A DNA stretch of 51,995 nt, taken from the NCBI GenBank assembly GCA_016124585.1, contig WGNL01000041.1, positions 1 to 51,995 on the forward strand. Reading direction: 5' to 3'. Below the pieces are notes generated by a model. The model ran no database searches. It saw only the letters and a list, made by a program, of their open reading frames with translations, and was not told the DNA's origin. The stretch is from Bacteroidota bacterium (lineage in GTDB: Bacteria; Bacteroidota; Bacteroidia; Chitinophagales; Saprospiraceae). Made by a program: the position numbers and the translations under genes. Below, one piece after another: positions 1 through 8,141 of this stretch; the first letter of the stretch is position 1, and each line of letters opens with the position of its first letter.

Positions 1-118
1 GGCAATTTTGGTTATTTACAACTGATTTGAAATTCTTCTCAATTTTATATTCTTCTGAATTTGAACAACTACTCAAAATCAGAATTCCAATTATCGATAT
101 GTATTTCAGTTGTTTCAT
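1..118 (-). CDS. Lipoprotein, N-terminal part only (runs off the left edge)
   Basis: Reading the minus strand from the ATG at 118 gives an open frame to the window edge: MKQLKYISIIGILILSSC followed by SNSEEYKIEKNF. This is a classic lipoprotein signal peptide: basic start, hydrophobic stretch, and lipobox LSSC with Cys18 as the lipidation site. Only 39 residues are visible, so the function cannot be read. It lies downstream of the attC-like site at 132-202, in the same direction as the GNAT and unknown genes, and would be the next gene of a cassette array. The DNA is AT-rich like its neighbours. Confidence 0.6.
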   Translation of the reverse strand, partial: MKQLKYISIIGILILSSCSNSEEYKIEKNFKSVVNNQNC

Positions 119-131
119 TTTTTCTTAATAA

Positions 132-202
132 CCGCTAACGTTTAGCGCCGGCGACGTGCCCAGCTTTTGCTGGGCATGGACGCTGGCGCAGTGTTCTGCA
201 CC
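132..202 (-). other. attC-like recombination site (integron cassette hairpin)
   Basis: Read on the minus strand, this begins with GGTGCAGAAC (202-193) and ends with GTTAGCGG (139-132). Between them are the pair GCGCC/GGCGC and an inner hairpin GCCCAGC-AAAA-GCTGGGC. This is the layout of an integron attC: an inverse core ending in AAC, paired inner boxes, a variable stem-loop, and a core starting with GTT. The left part is the exact complement of GTTCTGCACC at the other end of the two-gene block (1619-1628), as expected for one cassette whose attC is split on integration. The core boxes deviate from the strict RYYYAAC/GTTRRRY consensus and no integrase is in the window, so this is a structural inference. 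Confidence 0.5.
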
Positions 203-210
203 GTTTTATT

Positions 211-789
211 CTATTCTTTTTTATATATCATTCCTATTTTCCCACCTTTACTCATCTGTGGAAGCACCTCTGAAAATTCATTCTTCTTAAGAACCTTAAT
301 TGTTGCCAAATTCTCCATTGAGTTGACTTTGGCATAAATAGGACTTAAATATTCATCATTAGCAAATTTTAGAATTGAATTAAGTGCTTCACTCATGTAT
401 CCATACCCACGAAATCGTTTCAATAACGCATAATCTACTTCCCAACCTTCTCTATCAATGTGTTTCCTGAATTCAGGACTATTTATATGCTCTCCCATTG
501 ATTGATAACTCAAATCAAAATATCCACTCTGGTAATTCATAAGCCGAATAAATCCAGCAAATTCTTTTTCGACAATTGGGACAATTGACCAAAAATAAGA
601 AATATTATTTTCCCTTTCTTTCTGCATTCGCTGAACAACATCAATCATTTCTAAATCGCTTCCCGTTATTGGCCCGCCAAATAATTCCATCGTCTCTTGG
701 TCAGAAAAAATCTCAGAATAACCAAAAATATCATTTGATTTAATGCCTCTTAGAATTAATCTGTCTGTATTTATTTTTGGTGTATTCAT
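211..789 (-). CDS. GNAT-family N-acetyltransferase (RimJ/RimL-like)
   Basis: The 192-residue protein has the usual full GNAT length. It starts with the family signature TDRLILRGIKSND, and its acetyl-CoA binding segment is around residues 125-140 (RFRGYGYMSEAL), followed by the C-terminal strand with NLATIKVLKKNEF typical of RimJ/RimL relatives. It should transfer an acetyl group from acetyl-CoA to an amine on a protein N-terminus, antibiotic or metabolite; the substrate cannot be read. Its ATG overlaps the stop codon of the upstream gene (ATGA at 786-789), so the two are translationally coupled. GNATs are common cargo of integron cassettes, which fits the attC-like site just downstream. Base composition is AT-rich compared with the core genes after 2000. 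Confidence 0.85.
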   Translation of the reverse strand: MNTPKINTDRLILRGIKSNDIFGYSEIFSDQETMELFGGPITGSDLEMIDVVQRMQKERENNISYFWSIVPIVEKEFAGFIRLMNYQSGYFDLSYQSMGEHINSPEFRKHIDREGWEVDYALLKRFRGYGYMSEALNSILKFANDEYLSPIYAKVNSMENLATIKVLKKNEFSEVLPQMSKGGKIGMIYKKE

Positions 790-1601
790 ATATTCGAGGA
801 GCGATATAAATTAGCATTTTGTAAATGCCTGTTAATTTCAGGGGTGTACTCTGACAATAGCCTTAACTTTCCTTTATTGAGGAAATCATTATAGTAAATT
901 AGAACATTGTTTTTCTTACAGTAGTCAACTGCACTTTCGTTTGAGCATAAGTCAATTGGTTTGAAAGTTTTATCAGTTTTAAAGAAGTAGCCATTTCCTT
1001 GAGGGTGTTTTTGAGCAACATCCGAGATTCCGACATCCCAACCTGGAAGTAAAATTCCAGGAACACCATATTGTTGCTTTACTTTTCTTGTGTCTAAAAT
1101 ATTTTTTGACATGTATTTTCTGCCGATTCCTTTAAATTCTAAATTCCAATTTTCGCAGTTTTTCTTTACGAGACTTTCTTCTTTGCTAATAATAGCGAAA
1201 AACATGGATTCAGGAATCTGTAATACTTCTGCCTGTTGAACATATTGTATTAGTGGCAAGAGACTTTCACCAGTAAACCTATTTATTCCCTCTTCTGAAG
1301 CTATTCCTGTTGATTTTTCAACTTCATCTTCGTCATCAACCATAGCGAACAATCTTCCGAAAACTGGCTTCAATTCATTTGGAACTAAAATTTCCCTATA
1401 AAATTTAATCGGTGGTTTTGTTGCTGAATAAATTGTTTTTGATTCAAAATCTATCTCAGGATTTTGAAAGTTTTTGGTAATAATGACTCCATTAATCTTA
1501 ACAAGAGAAACGGTATCATCTAATGTTGCGCTTTTTCCTGTGATTTCACAAGAAACCTCTTTTGCGTCTTTTGAGGTACTTCTGAATAATTTGTTGAACA
1601 T
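786..1601 (-). CDS. Unknown protein, 271 aa
   Basis: I do not recognise this family. The likely start is the ATG at 1601 (MFNKLFRSTSK), because the longer frame upstream runs through the inverted repeat and cassette boundary at 1619-1672. The protein has no signal peptide or membrane segment. It has a mixed alpha/beta look, with an acidic patch (VDDEDEVE), an aromatic/glycine-rich stretch (GVPGILLPGWDVGISDV) and three scattered Cys. It overlaps the GNAT gene by four bases (ATGA). The two form a small operon bounded by complementary 10-bp sequences, so it is probably cassette cargo. It could be an immunity or accessory protein, but nothing in the sequence shows this. Confidence 0.7.
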   Translation of the reverse strand: MFNKLFRSTSKDAKEVSCEITGKSATLDDTVSLVKINGVIITKNFQNPEIDFESKTIYSATKPPIKFYREILVPNELKPVFGRLFAMVDDEDEVEKSTGIASEEGINRFTGESLLPLIQYVQQAEVLQIPESMFFAIISKEESLVKKNCENWNLEFKGIGRKYMSKNILDTRKVKQQYGVPGILLPGWDVGISDVAQKHPQGNGYFFKTDKTFKPIDLCSNESAVDYCKKNNVLIYYNDFLNKGKLRLLSEYTPEINRHLQNANLYRSSNI

Positions 1602-1618
1602 GTTATATTTTTTTGAAT

Positions 1619-1696
1619 GGTGCAGAACTTCAGTATACACGCAATTCCATCTATACACACAATTGCGTGTATTTCCGCTTTGTGCACATCGTTATG
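1619..1696 (-). other. 5' boundary of the cassette-like block, with 12-bp inverted repeat
   Basis: On the minus strand this reads CATAACG..., then a perfect 12-bp inverted repeat (1661-1672 with 1635-1646, AATTGCGTGTAT and its complement, 14 nt apart), then GTTCTGCACC (1628-1619) just before the unknown gene. GTTCTGCACC is the exact complement of GGTGCAGAAC at 193-202. The AAC...GTT bracket with an inner hairpin resembles the attC of a preceding cassette, but the two sides are of unequal length. It could equally be a secondary insertion site. The repeat also lies in the promoter region of the gene starting at 1601 and might be regulatory. Confidence 0.35.
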
Positions 1697-1952
1697 AAAG
1701 TATATTACGCATAAAATGTTAAAGTTTTAATCTGTTCCAAGTGTAACAATTTTGAAACTTGCCACCGCCCCCCCTTCGCACCCTACCCCATCCAGCAATA
1801 TCAAAATTACCGTACGCCAAAGCACGAAGCCATTGTTTTTTATGGGTTTTCTCCGTAGTAGGTTTATGAAAATGGCCTATCCAATTGGCCGTTAAGCATG
1901 TGGGTAAACAGTACTATTAAAAAAGCAAGGCAAGATAAAAAGAGGAATTGAT

Positions 1953-1992
1953 AATTGAGCATGGAAAGGTAAAAATCTTTCCATACTCAATT
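1953..1992 (-). terminator. Hairpin after the ATP-grasp gene
   Basis: The 16-nt arms at 1953-1968 and 1977-1992 (AATTGAGCATGGAAAG against CTTTCCATACTCAATT, one G-T) are separated by 8 nt and lie 15 bp beyond the stop codon of the ATP-grasp gene. A classical T-run is not obvious, so termination is inferred. The gap 1700-1950 shows no coding potential that I can support. Confidence 0.45.
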
Positions 1993-2006
1993 CAAAGGCG
2001 ATTCTG

Positions 2007-3191
2007 TCACCCCGGCATCTCCGCATGAAAATCCGCCCCAATCCTTTTCGCATAATCCTCCAAGAGTTCCAGCACCCGCTCCCGCTTGTCGGAGACGACG
2101 ATGAAGCCGATATGATGCACCTTGTCCAGTCGCCAGACGATTTCAGGGTCGTTGAAGGCAGAAGTATCGGGGTGGCGGTGGCGGCTGAGGGAATTGATGA
2201 TGCCGCCGTAAAGCTTTTTGGTCTTCGGCAGTTTGTATGCTGTGCCATTGGCGACAGCGGATTCGAGCCTGGCCCATTCGCCCCAGAGGTTGACGCCTGT
2301 GGCAGCATCCACCATCTCGGCAATATGCGCCCCACCTACCCGGGAGGAGGTTTCGAGGAAGTAAAACTGGCCGTCCTCATTGGATTTGATGAACTCGGTA
2401 TGGGAGGCGCTGTATTTCATCCCGAAGGCTTTCATCACCTCGCCGTTGTGCTTTAGCAGGGCTTTTTCGTCGGAGCCGCCATGCTCGCAGATGACGGAGC
2501 GGAAAATGCCGCCGCCATGCGCCACATCCCAAGGCGTGCTCAGGTACTGCGCCACGCTGGTGAAGACTGCCTTGCCATCCACGGTCAGGGTGTCCACATG
2601 GTAGATGTCGCCGGGCCGGTACTGCTCGGCGAGGTGGAAATGCCTGTTTTCCCCCAATTCATGCAAGACCCGCCAAAGCTCGTCGGCGCTGTTGACCTTG
2701 CGGATGCCCTTCGCCGCTGCTTCAAAACGGGGCTTCACCATGTACGGTGGCTTCACCCGCTCGGTGAACTGGCGCACCTCCTCATCATTGAAAAGGGCTG
2801 TGAACGCTGGCACGTTGATACCCGCTTCGGCGGCTTTCATGCGCATGGCGAGCTTGTCCCGGAAGTGGCGGGCGGTGGTTTGCCCCATGCCGGGTATGCG
2901 GAAATGCTCCCGGAGTTCGGCAGCTTCCTCCACATCGAAATCGTCGAGCGCCACGATGCGGTCCACTTTGTTGGAGCGCATGAAATGGGCCAAGCCAGCG
3001 ATGAAGTGGTCCATGTTCCAAGTGCCGTGCTCCACTTCTTCCATGAAGAAGATATCGTCGATGACCTCACGGGGCCAAGGGTCGTTCTCGGTGTCTTTGG
3101 CAGTGATGAGGAAAACCCGGTTGCCTTCGGCTTTGCAGTAGCGCAGGAAATCGAGGCCCTTAAATTCGCAGGAAATGCAGAGGAATGTCAT
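2007..3191 (-). CDS. ATP-grasp domain protein (carboxylate-amine/thiol ligase type)
   Basis: The protein has 394 residues from the ATG at 3191; the longer frame adds a non-conserved leader. It starts MTFLCISCEFKGLDFLRYC, a Rossmann-like pre-ATP-grasp domain. The central part holds the nucleotide-binding sequence PPYMVKPRFEAAAKGI and the distal metal-binding motif FLETSSRVGG, matching the E-x-N/S-x-R-x-GG signature of carbamoyl-phosphate synthase-like ATP-grasp ligases. Such enzymes activate a carboxylate as acyl phosphate and join it to an amine or thiol; the substrate is unknown. The gene appears monocistronic, with hairpins on both sides. Long open frames on the opposite strand are shadows caused by codon bias. 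The fold assignment is secure, the reaction is not. Confidence 0.85.
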   Translation of the reverse strand: MTFLCISCEFKGLDFLRYCKAEGNRVFLITAKDTENDPWPREVIDDIFFMEEVEHGTWNMDHFIAGLAHFMRSNKVDRIVALDDFDVEEAAELREHFRIPGMGQTTARHFRDKLAMRMKAAEAGINVPAFTALFNDEEVRQFTERVKPPYMVKPRFEAAAKGIRKVNSADELWRVLHELGENRHFHLAEQYRPGDIYHVDTLTVDGKAVFTSVAQYLSTPWDVAHGGGIFRSVICEHGGSDEKALLKHNGEVMKAFGMKYSASHTEFIKSNEDGQFYFLETSSRVGGAHIAEMVDAATGVNLWGEWARLESAVANGTAYKLPKTKKLYGGIINSLSRHRHPDTSAFNDPEIVWRLDKVHHIGFIVVSDKRERVLELLEDYAKRIGADFHAEMPG

Positions 3192-3301
3192 GCTGGTGTA
3201 GGATTTTATGGTCAATGATCGCTGGTCAGATTTGGTACGGGCATTTCTTCGGTGGCAAAATAGGGAGAAAAGCAAATCACGCTAATTTTTTTGAAATAAA
3301 A

Positions 3302-3332
3302 ACGTCGGCATGGTACGGAACCATGCCGACGT
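3302..3332 (-). terminator. Rho-independent terminator after the coiled-coil protein gene
   Basis: There is a perfect 13-bp stem (ACGTCGGCATGGT at 3302-3314, complement at 3320-3332) with a 5-nt loop. On the minus strand it is followed by a run of T. It ends transcription of the gene at 3375-4127 before the ATP-grasp gene. Confidence 0.8.
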
Positions 3333-3374
3333 CTTCTTTTGCCATTGGCAATTTGTCAGCGGCTAACTGCCGGA

Positions 3375-4127
3375 TTACTGTTTTTTCAGTTCTGAAAGCC
3401 GCCTTTTTATCTCCTCCAGAAGCTGGGTTTGAAGGTCGATTTTCTGGGTAGTATCGGCTTGTTGCTCCTCGTTTTTCACGATATTTTCCTTTGCCGCTTC
3501 AATTTTTTTCTCGGCATCCTCAATATCCCTGTGGTAGCCGTTGTTCTGGCGCTTGAGTTTGTCCATGTCGTTTTGGAACGACTTGAGTTTCTTCTCGGCG
3601 TCTTCAAGCTCCTGCTTGGTGCCTTCCATTTTTACCTCATGGGCAAATTTCAGCAGCATTTCCTCTGCTTCTTGGTACTGCTGTCTGCGGCTGCCGTCCA
3701 AGTACTCGCCACCCATGTCGAACCAAGTGAGCAGTTCCACATAGCCGTCCATGTTGACGGCGGTACGGGAATAAATGGTCAGCGAATTTACCCCGCCAAT
3801 ACCGACGATGGAAGCCCCAGTGGTCATGTCCTCTTTGCCACCTTTGGCGCCTTTTGTCTTGCCTCCGTAGTCTTTCATGAAGTCCTTCCAAGTCTTCTCC
3901 ACGAGTTTTTCACTGGTGACTTCGAGGGTGACTATTAGGGCATTTTGAGGGCCGTTCACCATGTTCTCCTGGCTCTCGTAAACCTGGCTGATAATGTTAG
4001 GTTTGCTGTTGCTGTTGTTCTTGGCACCTTGCGGAGTAATCGGGTCCATTTCTACGACCTGGGCGAAGATGCTGTTGTCAACAAGAATTGCGAAGCAAAA
4101 GGAAAGGAAAAGGGGGAGAGTTTTCAT
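3375..4127 (-). CDS. Secreted coiled-coil protein of unknown function
   Basis: The protein has 250 residues. Residues 1-22 form a Sec signal peptide (MKTLPLFLSFCFAILVDN... ending IFAQ). The middle part (about 50-155) looks like a small alpha/beta domain with a Gly/Lys-rich loop (GGKTKGAKGGKED). Residues from about 155 to the end are a long, strongly charged coiled coil (KQELEDAEKKLKSF, IEDAEKKIEAAKENI, LLEEIKRRLSELKKQ). It is exported to the periplasm or outer surface and likely oligomerises. It is divergent from the glycosyltransferase gene across an 89-bp gap and has its own terminator. I cannot assign a family; a structural or scaffold role is only a guess. Confidence 0.75.
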   Translation of the reverse strand: MKTLPLFLSFCFAILVDNSIFAQVVEMDPITPQGAKNNSNSKPNIISQVYESQENMVNGPQNALIVTLEVTSEKLVEKTWKDFMKDYGGKTKGAKGGKEDMTTGASIVGIGGVNSLTIYSRTAVNMDGYVELLTWFDMGGEYLDGSRRQQYQEAEEMLLKFAHEVKMEGTKQELEDAEKKLKSFQNDMDKLKRQNNGYHRDIEDAEKKIEAAKENIVKNEEQQADTTQKIDLQTQLLEEIKRRLSELKKQ

Positions 4128-4201
4128 AATTCAAAATTTTGTTATGTTTTATGTGACGGGTTTTGTGCATCGGAGTCACGCTGATTTGTCAGAACAAGCG
4201 A

Positions 4202-4209
4202 TACATTTG
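4202..4209 (+). promoter_or_regulatory. Possible -7 box of the glycosyltransferase gene
   Basis: TACATTTG fits the Bacteroidota -7 consensus TAnnTTTG and sits only 7 nt before the ATG at 4217, which would make the mRNA nearly leaderless. No upstream TTTG is at the usual 19-21 nt spacing, so this is weak. Confidence 0.25.
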
Positions 4210-4216
4210 CGCTGAC

Positions 4217-5740
4217 ATGATGGACAAGCTTTGGCACAAATATCTGATTTTCGGCCTATTCTGTGTGGCCATTTACTTTCCAGTATTCCTCCACCTCGAC
4301 TGGCAACCGATGAACAATTGGGATGAATCGCTCTTTGCCATGCGGGCCGCCTATATGGCGAAGGAGGGGCATTACCTCCGTGATTACAGTTTCTGGGTGG
4401 ACGGCGGCATGCTCCATCGCAGCACCAAGCCTCCTTTTACCACTTGGCTCCAAGTGCTTTCTTTTAAGGTTTTTGGTATCAGTGAGCTATCACTTCGCTT
4501 GCCCATTGCGCTGTGCACATTGGGCTTGGTGATGCTTTTCCCATGGTTTTCGAGGAGGAATTTGGGCAGCGTAAACCTTGGCTATTGCGCTGGGTTTGTA
4601 CTGGTCACTTCGCTTGGCTTTGTGCGAGAACACGGCAGCCGCACGGGCGACCAAGATGCAGCCTTGGCATTTTACATGTTTGCTGGCGCAATGGCGTTTT
4701 ACAATTATTTGGAAGCGACTGAAAAACGGCAGCGCCTTGGCTGGCTGGCTGTTTTGACTGTATCTTCCATTGCTGCTGTGATGACGAAATATGTCTTTGG
4801 ATTATTGTTTTTCCCAGCATTCTTGCTCTACGCTATTTACAAAAAACAACTGTGGAACCTGCTCAAACGGGGCTCCACTTGGCTGGCTGCACTGGCTGTT
4901 GTGGCCTCGATTGGGGGTTGGCTGCTGTACATCGAACACCAATTGCCAGGCTTCGTTGAACGGGCACTCCACCATGAAATGACTGACCGCTATGCGGAAG
5001 CATACGCCGGGCACGACCACCCGTTTAATTACTATTTCGTGAGATATTGGGAGAAAAGCTATTTCATGCCGTGGTTGTGTTTGCTGCCTGTGCCATTGTT
5101 CCTGTTGTTTTCCAAGCAGCGTTCCAGTTTGCGGGATTTCGCCTTGCTCATGTTCCTTTGCGCTTTGGTATTGCTGCTGACCATTTCATTTTCAAAAACA
5201 AAAACTGACCATTACGACATCGTGGCATACCCGCCAATGGCCATGTTGGCAGGTATCGGCCTGTACCAATTGGGCTTGGCCATAAAGCGACTTTGGCAAG
5301 AGAGAAACCATCGGCCTGTTGCACTTACCATAGCGATTTTTACGACAATCCTATTTTTGGTACTACCCTATCAAGCTATCATTGAGCGGGTGTATCGCCC
5401 CAAGATGCGGGATAAAACCATGTCGTATGGTTATTTGCTCCGCAAAATCCAGAAAGTGCAGCCAGATTATAAGCAGTTCACAATCCTGTCACCCGTTTAT
5501 ACAGGCCAAGTCAATTATTATGCGGGGCTATTGAACCGGGATAAAGGCTATAAGATTAGGATTAGCGAATGGCCCAAATTGGTGGAGGTAGGGGATACGG
5601 TTATTGCTTGCGAGCGAAAGATGGTGGATTCATTGGTGGCGCATTACGACCTTCAAATCATTGAAAGTGAGGCCCCTTGCTTTTTGGCGATAGCCACGGG
5701 GAAGAAAGCAGAGAAAATGGAAAATGGAGAAGAAAACTGA
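4217..5740 (+). CDS. ArnT/PMT-like glycosyltransferase (GT39 clan), membrane protein
   Basis: The protein has 507 residues, with start ATG at 4217 or 4220. There are about ten to twelve hydrophobic segments. The first periplasmic loop carries the acidic motif NNWDESLFAMRAAYMA, with the catalytic-type Asp-Glu pair of GT-C enzymes, followed by TKPPFTTWLQ, which is characteristic of dolichyl/undecaprenyl-phosphate sugar:acceptor transferases related to ArnT. It should use a polyprenyl-phosphate sugar as donor and modify a lipid, glycan or protein on the periplasmic face of the inner membrane. The acceptor cannot be read from context. The C-terminal soluble part (about 425-505) is short compared with ArnT. 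Confidence 0.8.
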   Translation: MMDKLWHKYLIFGLFCVAIYFPVFLHLDWQPMNNWDESLFAMRAAYMAKEGHYLRDYSFWVDGGMLHRSTKPPFTTWLQVLSFKVFGISELSLRLPIALCTLGLVMLFPWFSRRNLGSVNLGYCAGFVLVTSLGFVREHGSRTGDQDAALAFYMFAGAMAFYNYLEATEKRQRLGWLAVLTVSSIAAVMTKYVFGLLFFPAFLLYAIYKKQLWNLLKRGSTWLAALAVVASIGGWLLYIEHQLPGFVERALHHEMTDRYAEAYAGHDHPFNYYFVRYWEKSYFMPWLCLLPVPLFLLFSKQRSSLRDFALLMFLCALVLLLTISFSKTKTDHYDIVAYPPMAMLAGIGLYQLGLAIKRLWQERNHRPVALTIAIFTTILFLVLPYQAIIERVYRPKMRDKTMSYGYLLRKIQKVQPDYKQFTILSPVYTGQVNYYAGLLNRDKGYKIRISEWPKLVEVGDTVIACERKMVDSLVAHYDLQIIESEAPCFLAIATGKKAEKMENGEEN

Positions 5741-5770
5741 TGTTGAGGTAGTTTTCAATCCTCCATTTTC
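5720..5770. repeat. Imperfect hairpin at the convergent gene ends
   Basis: GAAAATGGAG (5720-5729) is complementary to CTCCATTTTC (5761-5770), with an inner GAAAACT/AGTTTTC pair. It covers the end of the glycosyltransferase gene and the short gap to the convergent LOG gene, and may act as a bidirectional terminator. The arms use the word AAAATGGA twice, as in the other word-repeat hairpins of the window. Confidence 0.4.
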
Positions 5771-5783
5771 GATTATCCGTTGC

Positions 5784-6509
5784 TTATAGGTCAATGTTGG
5801 GCCTCACGTTTTCGCCTCCGGCGTAAAATTCCGTAATGATGGAAACGGCCTCCTCCGGCTCATCCACTACCCAAAACAGGTCAAGGTCCGTTGGGTTGAT
5901 ATTGTGTTCCCGTTCCAGCATGACCGATTTAATCCAATCGACAAGTCCGCTCCAGAAGCTTTTTCCAAATAAAATAATTGGAACCCGTTCAATCCGCTTG
6001 GTCTGCACCAGGGTCAGCACTTCGAAAATCTCATCCAAAGTACCAAAGCCTCCGGGCATGACCACGAAGCCTTGGGCATATTTTACAAACATTACCTTGC
6101 GCACGAAGAAGTAGCGGTGCTCCAGGTTTTTATCGTTGTCGATGTACGGGTTGTGGTTTTGCTCAAACGGCAGATGGATGTTCAACCCCACGCTCACTCC
6201 ACCATACAGTGAAGCGCCTTTGTTGCCCGCCTCCATGATGCCTGGCCCACCACCTGTGATGACGCCCCAGCCTGCCTCAGTGAGCAGCCTTGCTACATCG
6301 ACGGCTGCTTTATAGTACATGTTTTCGGGCTTGGTGCGAGCCGAGCCGAAGATGGAAACGCAGGGGCCAATTTTGTTCAGCCGTTCAAAGCCGTCAACAA
6401 ATTCCGAAACAACCTTGAACATCGTCCAAGAATTCTCACCTTTTAGTTCAGCCCATTCCTTCATTTGATGTTGGGCCATCATCGGCGTATTGTTGTGGAT
6501 ATCACTCAT
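5784..6509 (-). CDS. LOG-family Rossmann-fold protein (TIGR00730)
   Basis: The protein has 241 residues from the ATG at 6509 (MSDIHNNTPMMAQHQ); the longer frame would include the terminator at 6603-6641 and is unlikely. It shows both signatures of the LOG/lysine-decarboxylase-like family: GGGPGIMEAGNKGA and PGGFGTLDEIFE. Members hydrolyse nucleoside 5'-monophosphates to base and ribose 5-phosphate (cytokinin-activating or PpnN-like enzymes). It is cytoplasmic. It is transcribed in the same direction as the sigma-54 regulator upstream but separated from it by a strong terminator, so probably from its own promoter. Confidence 0.9.
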   Translation of the reverse strand: MSDIHNNTPMMAQHQMKEWAELKGENSWTMFKVVSEFVDGFERLNKIGPCVSIFGSARTKPENMYYKAAVDVARLLTEAGWGVITGGGPGIMEAGNKGASLYGGVSVGLNIHLPFEQNHNPYIDNDKNLEHRYFFVRKVMFVKYAQGFVVMPGGFGTLDEIFEVLTLVQTKRIERVPIILFGKSFWSGLVDWIKSVMLEREHNINPTDLDLFWVVDEPEEAVSIITEFYAGGENVRPNIDL

Positions 6510-6602
6510 ATCTGTAAAAATAAAAAAGTAAAAGGCAAAAGTACGAAGTACAGCGGAAGGCAGTGTCAATGCTTTTGCTTCGCAAAGAAATTGTTTTAAA
6601 TG

Positions 6603-6641
6603 AAAAAAGCCTGCCGGAATTTTCATCCAGCAGGCTTTTTT
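6603..6641 (-). terminator. Rho-independent terminator of the response regulator gene
   Basis: AAAAAAGCCTGC (6603-6614) pairs with GCAGGCTTTTTT (6630-6641) with a 15-nt loop. On the minus strand it ends in a T-run, 37 bp after the regulator's stop codon. Confidence 0.85.
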
Positions 6642-6678
6642 ATAGCAAAAACAGTAGAATGTTAATTACATTTCAATT

Positions 6679-7860
6679 TTAACTTTCTTGTCGTTTGAAC
6701 GGACCGACGTAGTTCATCACGTCCTCAGCTGTAATTTCGACGCCACTGAGGATGATGAGGCGCTCCACCACGTTGCGAAGCTCCCGGATATTGCCCGTCC
6801 AATTGACATTTTGCAGGGCAACAAGGGCTTCTTTTGTGACTTTTTTAGGCGCAATGCCATACTCATTGCATATCTGCTCAATGAAATGTTCGACGAGCTG
6901 CGGGATGTCTCCCCGGCGGTCGTTGAGTGGTGGCACTTCAATGATGATGACGGCTAGGCGATGGTACAAATCTTCCCGGAAGCGTTTCGCCTCAATTTCC
7001 TCCCGAAGGTCTTTGTTTGTTGCGGCAAGTACCCGCACATCCACCTTGATTTCCTTGTCACCACCAACTCTTGAGATTTTACTTTCCTGCAAAGCACGGA
7101 GCACTTTGGCCTGCGCATCCAAACTCATATCGCCAATCTCGTCGAGGAAAATAGTGCCGCCGTTGGCTTGTTCAAATTTGCCAAGACGCTGTTTGTGGGC
7201 TGAGGTAAATGAGCCTTTTTCATGTCCGAAAAGCTCGCTTTCAATAAGTTCTGACGGGATGGCTGCGCAGTTTACTTCTACAATAGGGCCCTTTGAGCGG
7301 TTACTTTTTTCATGTATCCACCGGGCCACCAGCTCCTTTCCGGTACCGTTTGAGCCAGTGATGAGCACCCTAGCTTCCGTAGGAGCGATTTTGTCAATCG
7401 TGTCCTGAATTTTCTTCATGCTCGCCGACTCACCGATCATCTCCTGGGTTTTGTAGTTGGAGACCCGCTGCTTCAGCACTTTTGTTTCCGTGATGAGGCT
7501 TGACTTGTCGAGCGCATTGCGGACGGTGATGAGCAGACGGTTTAGATCGGGTGGTTTGGAGATGAAGTCGAAAGCTCCTTTTTTTACTGCTTCCACCGCC
7601 GTGTCAATGTTGGCGTGGCCAGAAATCATGACCACCGGTGTGTCAGGAGCAAGGGTCTGGATGCGTTCGAGGGCTTCCATGCCGTCCATTTTCGGCATTT
7701 TGATGTCCATAAGAATAACATCGTACTGTGTTTTTTTCAGCTGTACGAGGCACTCCAGCCCATCGCAGGCTTCGTCCACCTTGAATTTTTCGAACTCTAG
7801 GATTTCTTTGAGTGTACGCCGGATGGGTACTTCATCATCAACGATTAAAACTTGTGCCAT
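6679..7860 (-). CDS. Sigma-54-type response regulator without DNA-binding domain
   Basis: The protein has 393 residues. The receiver domain (1-120) has the acidic pocket VDDE (8-10), phospho-acceptor Asp52 in LMDIKMPKMDG, and the conserved Lys in ISKPPD. The AAA+ domain (about 140-370) has Walker A GSNGTGKE, Walker B GGTIFLDEIGD and the arginine region FREDLYHRL. The sigma-54 contact loop reads GSFTSA instead of the usual GAFTGA. The protein ends shortly after the AAA+ lid (EDVMNYVGPFKRQES), so the C-terminal Fis-type helix-turn-helix is absent. There is no room for one downstream, because a stop and a terminator follow. No histidine kinase is adjacent. It probably acts from solution on an activated holoenzyme or through a partner. 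Confidence 0.92.
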   Translation of the reverse strand: MAQVLIVDDEVPIRRTLKEILEFEKFKVDEACDGLECLVQLKKTQYDVILMDIKMPKMDGMEALERIQTLAPDTPVVMISGHANIDTAVEAVKKGAFDFISKPPDLNRLLITVRNALDKSSLITETKVLKQRVSNYKTQEMIGESASMKKIQDTIDKIAPTEARVLITGSNGTGKELVARWIHEKSNRSKGPIVEVNCAAIPSELIESELFGHEKGSFTSAHKQRLGKFEQANGGTIFLDEIGDMSLDAQAKVLRALQESKISRVGGDKEIKVDVRVLAATNKDLREEIEAKRFREDLYHRLAVIIIEVPPLNDRRGDIPQLVEHFIEQICNEYGIAPKKVTKEALVALQNVNWTGNIRELRNVVERLIILSGVEITAEDVMNYVGPFKRQES

Positions 7861-7935
7861 AGTGAGACTATTCTTTAATTATCTTTGGATTACGCATTTC
7901 GATTTTTGTTCTTTCAATCAGCATTAATTCTACGC

Positions 7936-7943
7936 CAAAGGTA
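7936..7943 (-). promoter_or_regulatory. Possible -7 box upstream of the response regulator
   Basis: On the minus strand this reads TACCTTTG, matching TAnnTTTG, 76 bp upstream of the regulator ATG. No -33 element is seen at the right spacing. Apart from this and the terminator at 8142-8173, the gap 7861-8215 shows nothing recognisable. Confidence 0.3.
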
Positions 7944-8141
7944 GGCAATTGGTTGCAAATCATTTTTAATACGTTGCAAAAGCCTGCCTACAAATTAGGT
8001 AGAGCCACCATAAAAAAGATTTGACTCGGTGAAAGGGAAATTATGGAATCTTTAACTTGAAGAAGTGACGATGGGAGGATATTCCAATTTTCTTGATTTG
8101 CAAATTTAGCAATAATTGTCAATAATTAAAATACAAAAATA

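Noticed and set aside
2481-3218. Long plus-strand open frame (245 codons) opposite the ATP-grasp gene
   Set aside because: It is fully antisense to a gene with clear ATP-grasp motifs and has no recognisable domain; codon bias of the real gene explains it. The same holds for long antisense frames at 9023-9820, 10325-10822 and 10829-11317 opposite the TonB receptor.
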